This document shows positions 5,210-7,779 of a DNA stretch of 7,779 nucleotides, one piece after another. Position numbers and translations under genes: made by a program. How positions within the stretch are numbered: the first letter of the stretch is position 1; each line of letters begins with the position of its first letter. Source of the stretch: Desulfobacteraceae bacterium (lineage in GTDB: Bacteria; Desulfobacterota; Desulfobacteria; Desulfobacterales; Desulfobacteraceae); contig JAFLJU010000213.1 of NCBI GenBank assembly GCA_022712835.1, forward strand, positions 1 through 7,779. Reading direction: 5' to 3'. The notes beneath the pieces were generated by a model. That model was not told the origin of the DNA, ran no database searches, and worked only from the letters and a program-made list of their open reading frames with translations.

Positions 5210-5749
5210 TCACCGGGGCCTCTCCTTTTGCGATGGAGGTGTTTTGGGCGCATTTCGGACAAGACGCACTGCCAGGGGAAATCCCTCGCTGTGGCCGTCC
5301 ACCATACCATTCCGGAAGTCTATGCAGTAGATAAGTATAGGCACCTCTTCCACCCTGCTGATTGTCCAATACGGGCTTTCCTCCTCTATATTTATCCCAG
5401 GAAAAACGGTCGTCTCTATTGCCGGGCCTGTGCAATCCTGTTTCACAATGCTGTAGAGTTCCTGAATAGTTGGAAGACGCCAACCGTCGCCGATCTTTTC
5501 GATGGATTTCTTCGCATCTTCAAGGGGCATAAGATGGGGTGTTCCCATGCACCCGTTGCCCTTAGACCAAGTTGTTCCGAGACTGCAGCGACTCCAGATT
5601 AATTGTGTGGTTTGATCAAACGCCTCACCTTTGTTGAGTATGAATCGAGGCAAAGGGGAACCGTTGGTTACCTTCCTGGTGCTGTCACCGAAAACAGGGT
5701 TTGGGTGCAGGGATACAGCGATAGCAATGCAAAGAATGAATCTTATCAT
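5210..5749 (-). CDS. Exported DUF1566 (Lcl C-terminal) domain protein
   Basis: A 179-residue protein with a signal peptide at about 1-21 (MIRFILCIAIAVSL, then PVFG before the likely cleavage site), so it is exported to the periplasm or beyond. The DUF1566/Lcl_C domain is recognised by FDQTTQLIWSRC (44-55), DGWRLPTIQELYSI (88-101), SPYWTIS (125-131) and AVRLVR (160-165). Mature cysteines are C55, C67, C106 and C142, which could form two disulfides. The domain is frequent in secreted bacterial proteins, named after a collagen-like Legionella adhesin; its biochemical role here is unknown. The start is supported by AGGAG (complement of 5758-5762) 8 bases upstream. It lies 115 bp downstream of the other exported protein on the same strand and converges with the DUF2284 gene. 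Confidence 0.85.
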   Translation of the reverse strand: MIRFILCIAIAVSLHPNPVFGDSTRKVTNGSPLPRFILNKGEAFDQTTQLIWSRCSLGTTWSKGNGCMGTPHLMPLEDAKKSIEKIGDGWRLPTIQELYSIVKQDCTGPAIETTVFPGINIEEESPYWTISRVEEVPILIYCIDFRNGMVDGHSEGFPLAVRLVRNAPKTPPSQKERPR

Positions 5750-5793
5750 AGGTAAATCTCCTGATATGTTCTGTTAAATTGTGATGACCCTGA

Positions 5794-5827
5794 CCTGGAC
5801 AAGCCAGGATCAAAAAAGTGTTTTGAT
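5794..5827 (-). terminator. Paired small hairpins between the two minus-strand genes
   Basis: ATCAAAA (5809-5815) is inverse to TTTTGAT (5821-5827) around AAGTG, and next to it CCTGG (5794-5798) is inverse to CCAGG (5804-5808) around ACAAG. They follow the stop of the 5865-6515 gene on the minus strand. Neither is a classic terminator; they may be an mRNA-processing or attenuation element, or chance. Confidence 0.3.
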
Positions 5828-5864
5828 TCTCTTGCCAAAATAATACGAAACCCGAGCTAAGAAG

Positions 5865-6515
5865 TTAATGCTCCCAAATTGCCGTATATTGGGCGAGCAC
5901 CTCTTTTGTGAGGGAATTGATGATTGTAAAGGATATTGGAAAATTTTTACCCCGGCGATCAATAGGCCCGGGACAATTTTTGAGAAATGATTCCCCTTGA
6001 TGTAAGGCTATTTTACCATTCAATAAGCCGCTAATCACGCCCTCTAACTCAAAAGTCATATCATGTTCAATGCTTTGGATTAATCGGCCATACGTTTCAT
6101 TAACGTTTTTTATTCTCACAATACTTGTAGTCGTGAAATCCTTTGAAATATTCATGGCCGCTCCGTTGCCGAAATACTTTTTATTTAACCAGGTGCATTT
6201 TAGGTAAGAAGGCCCAAAACATCCCTCGCATTGCTTGAATATGATTAATTGCTCTGTGAAACCACCTTGTATCCGGATTTTCAATAGCGTTTGCGGCTCA
6301 TTGTGTTTTACTTTGGCATTGCCAATGTTTTGATATTTGATGCGGCTGCCGCATAGCTGTTTTGATTCTTCCGGGAGGCAGTCATACCACCAGTTGATGA
6401 TCTTATAAAAAAGAACACTATTGTTGTTGATGTAGTATCTTTCCGCGTAACGGGCTTCGTAGGCAACAGCATACTCCCATGATAGTACGATGGATAAAAT
6501 CAGAAGCCATTTCAT
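5865..6515 (-). CDS. Unrecognised small exported cysteine-containing protein
   Basis: A 216-residue protein that I cannot place in a family. It has a clear signal peptide (MKWLLILSIVLSWEYAVA, cleavage likely after residue 18 at AVA-YE), so it is exported. The mature part has six cysteines: C46, C55, C96, C99, C107 and C181, with a CEGC pair. That number suits three disulfides in the periplasm or outside. It is rich in isoleucine, asparagine and aromatic residues (YAERYYINNN, NWWYDC) and has no later membrane segment. The start has GGAG about 10 bases upstream. The gene is AT-richer than the AzlCD block and may be co-transcribed with the DUF1566 gene 115 bp downstream; it is divergent from the AraC-family gene, which may control it (inference). 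Confidence 0.72.
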   Translation of the reverse strand: MKWLLILSIVLSWEYAVAYEARYAERYYINNNSVLFYKIINWWYDCLPEESKQLCGSRIKYQNIGNAKVKHNEPQTLLKIRIQGGFTEQLIIFKQCEGCFGPSYLKCTWLNKKYFGNGAAMNISKDFTTTSIVRIKNVNETYGRLIQSIEHDMTFELEGVISGLLNGKIALHQGESFLKNCPGPIDRRGKNFPISFTIINSLTKEVLAQYTAIWEH

Positions 6516-6670
6516 ATGTATAATTCTCCGCTAACCCTTGTTTTGGCCCAGCCATCCAATACCCCTCATTTAAAATGGGAGATTGGATGAAACAATGTAT
6601 TCTTAAAAGCAGTGTTTTTTTACTTAAAACTAATAAGTGTTTACAAAAGAATAATAGCATCTATATTGAG

Positions 6671-6706
6671 TTCGTATCAATGATACTTCGTTTCAATGGA
6701 TTGATA
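6671..6706. promoter_or_regulatory. Direct and inverted repeats upstream of the AraC gene, candidate operator
   Basis: TTCGTATCAATG (6671-6682) and TTCGTTTCAATG (6687-6698) match at 11 of 12 bases, spaced 16 bp. The first lies across the perfect odd palindrome GTATCAATGATAC (6674-6686). TATCAAT (6675-6681) is also inverse to ATTGATA (6700-6706). AraC-family proteins usually bind tandem direct half-sites, so this could serve autoregulation or control of the divergent exported-protein gene. Confidence 0.45.
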
Positions 6707-6728
6707 TTTTGTTGCAAATATGTATTTT
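6701..6728 (+). promoter_or_regulatory. Candidate promoter of the AraC-family gene
   Basis: TTGATA (6701-6706) and TATTTT (6723-6728) are 16 bp apart and lie about 35 bp before the AraC-family start at 6763. The -35 touches the last repeat of the candidate operator. The region is very AT-rich, so confidence is low. The rest of 6516-6670 shows nothing I can name. Confidence 0.3.
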
Positions 6729-6762
6729 GTTTTGTACGGGAAGAGCTCACAGGGAATGAAAT

Positions 6763-7773
6763 ATGAACACCGTTCCAGCCGGTTATATAAAGGTTCTATT
6801 TGATTGGTTATTGGAGAAAGGTCAATCTGAACAATTTATCCAGGAGAAAATCAGTTTAAAATATGAAACCATCATAAATCAAGAGACACGGATAAACTTT
6901 AAATATTGGTATCGGCTATGGGAGCATGCCATCGCCAGTCTTGATGATGACTCTTTTGCGCTCAAACTCGGTCAAAAAGTTCTTTCAAAATATATCACGA
7001 TCGTTGGATCTGTGTGTGAAACATGCCCGACACTGCGTGAATCGTTTATACAAATTGAACGGTTCAACCGATTAATGTGTTCCAATATCTCTATTTCGGT
7101 TTTGGAGTTTGGTGAAAATAAGGAATTTTCCAAAATTATATTGAACCTTCATGGCCTTGAGAAAATTGAAAGATATATTCTGGAGTGGTACTTTACCCGG
7201 TATGTTGTGGGTATGAGAGAAAAAGTGCGATACAGAGCAGCGTTTATCTCTCTGAATTTCAAACATCCAAAACCGTCATATTACGATGAATATAAAAAGG
7301 TTTTTAAAGTTCCAATTCAATTTAATTGGAATGCCAATGAAATAATCCTTAAATCGTCATACCTTGATAAACCCCTGATAACTAGTCAGCCTTTCCTTTT
7401 GAAATTGTTTAAAAAAGAAGCAATGGCTCTTTTAAACGCCATTGAATCCGATAGTCCGTTTGTCCATGACGTTAAGATGTTGATCGTCAAGAATTTATAT
7501 ACAGGCAGCGCAAATATAGAAAATATAAGCAATCAACTGAATCTAAGCAGACAAACGCTTTTTCGGAAATTAAAGAAAGAGGGTATTGCATTTAAGACAT
7601 TATTAAAAAATGTGCGTGAAGAGATGGCAAAAAAATATCTTAGGGAACATAAAAATTTCACTGTGAATGAAATTGCATATTTGCTAGGATATTCTGAGCC
7701 CTGCGCCTTCAATAGGGCATTTAAAAAGTGGACAGGTTCTACACCCTATCAATTTATTCAGGGTAATGAATAG
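6763..7773 (+). CDS. AraC-family transcriptional regulator with Arabinose_bd-type N-terminal domain
   Basis: A 336-residue regulator of the long AraC group (OruR/ArgR-like layout). About residues 1-210 form an N-terminal ligand-sensing domain of the type Pfam calls Arabinose_bd: WLLEKGQ near the start, YWYRLWEHAIASLDDDSFAL (48-67), and FKVPIQFNWNANEI (181-194). The C-terminal domain (about 232-334) has two helix-turn-helix motifs: IENISNQLNLSRQTLFRKLK (252-271), and VNEIAYLLGYSEPCAFNRAF (301-320) followed by KKWTGSTPYQF. The ligand is not predictable. AGGGA (6751-6755) lies 7 bases before the ATG. The gene is divergent from the two exported-protein genes, which are its most likely targets (inference). 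It is complete, with a TAG stop 6 bases from the window end, and clearly AT-rich. Confidence 0.93.
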   Translation: MNTVPAGYIKVLFDWLLEKGQSEQFIQEKISLKYETIINQETRINFKYWYRLWEHAIASLDDDSFALKLGQKVLSKYITIVGSVCETCPTLRESFIQIERFNRLMCSNISISVLEFGENKEFSKIILNLHGLEKIERYILEWYFTRYVVGMREKVRYRAAFISLNFKHPKPSYYDEYKKVFKVPIQFNWNANEIILKSSYLDKPLITSQPFLLKLFKKEAMALLNAIESDSPFVHDVKMLIVKNLYTGSANIENISNQLNLSRQTLFRKLKKEGIAFKTLLKNVREEMAKKYLREHKNFTVNEIAYLLGYSEPCAFNRAFKKWTGSTPYQFIQGNE

Positions 7774-7779
7774 TTGAAT

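Noticed and set aside
5201..5211. 11-base match ATCTCTATATC to 3819-3829 in the ligase gene
   Set aside because: It is out of order with the other remnant blocks, short and AT-rich, so it is probably chance.
5183..5602. 139-codon plus-strand open frame over the DUF1566 gene
   Set aside because: The minus strand here encodes a recognisable DUF1566 domain with signal peptide and ribosome site; the plus frame has no family features or ribosome site.
6575..6766. 63-codon plus-strand frame ending in an ATGA overlap with the AraC-family start
   Set aside because: The 4-base overlap hints at coupling, but there is no ribosome site before its ATG and the product is a low-complexity, Cys/Phe-rich chain from AT-rich intergenic DNA. 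It also covers the candidate operator and promoter.

Overview
The window looks like chromosomal DNA of a Gram-negative, probably anaerobic bacterium. A Desulfobacterota-type sulfate reducer would fit the mix of TrmB-type regulator, DUF2284 cysteine protein, TTL-like ATP-grasp enzyme and AzlCD. That placement is inference from gene content only; no rRNA or marker gene is present. I see no tRNA, rRNA, CRISPR array or insertion sequence.

Left end (1-330): the 5' part of an unidentified minus-strand gene (start at 130, strong GGAGG site), then a 200-bp divergent intergenic region with a short tandem repeat, facing a LysR-family regulator.

Main plus-strand block (331-5108): the LysR regulator; azlC and azlD, two subunits of a branched-chain amino-acid exporter, overlapping by 8 bp; a TrmB-family regulator; a tubulin-tyrosine-ligase-like ATP-grasp ligase; and a DUF2284 seven-cysteine protein. 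azlC has a near-consensus promoter whose -35 box contains the LysR stop codon. Two TAGTNACTA dyads sit over its spacer, -10 and start region. Short gaps suggest that azlC, azlD, the TrmB gene and the ligase can be co-transcribed. A terminator-like hairpin follows the ligase. A plausible but unproven reading is a regulated unit in which a ligase conjugates an amino acid or small acid and AzlCD exports amino acids or a product.

Junction (5109-5209): this is not ordinary intergenic DNA. Positions 5111-5175 are a collapsed, collinear mosaic of three pieces of the ligase gene and its leader, with a 450-bp in-frame deletion between two of them. The leaders of the ligase and DUF2284 genes also resemble each other (19 of 22 bases). 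Together these suggest past duplication and deletion here.

Right part (5210-7779): two minus-strand genes for small exported cysteine-containing proteins (a DUF1566/Lcl-domain protein and an unrecognised one), then a divergent AraC-family regulator. Its upstream region carries a direct repeat and a palindrome. The stretch from about 5865 onward is visibly richer in A+T than the AzlCD block and may have a different history.
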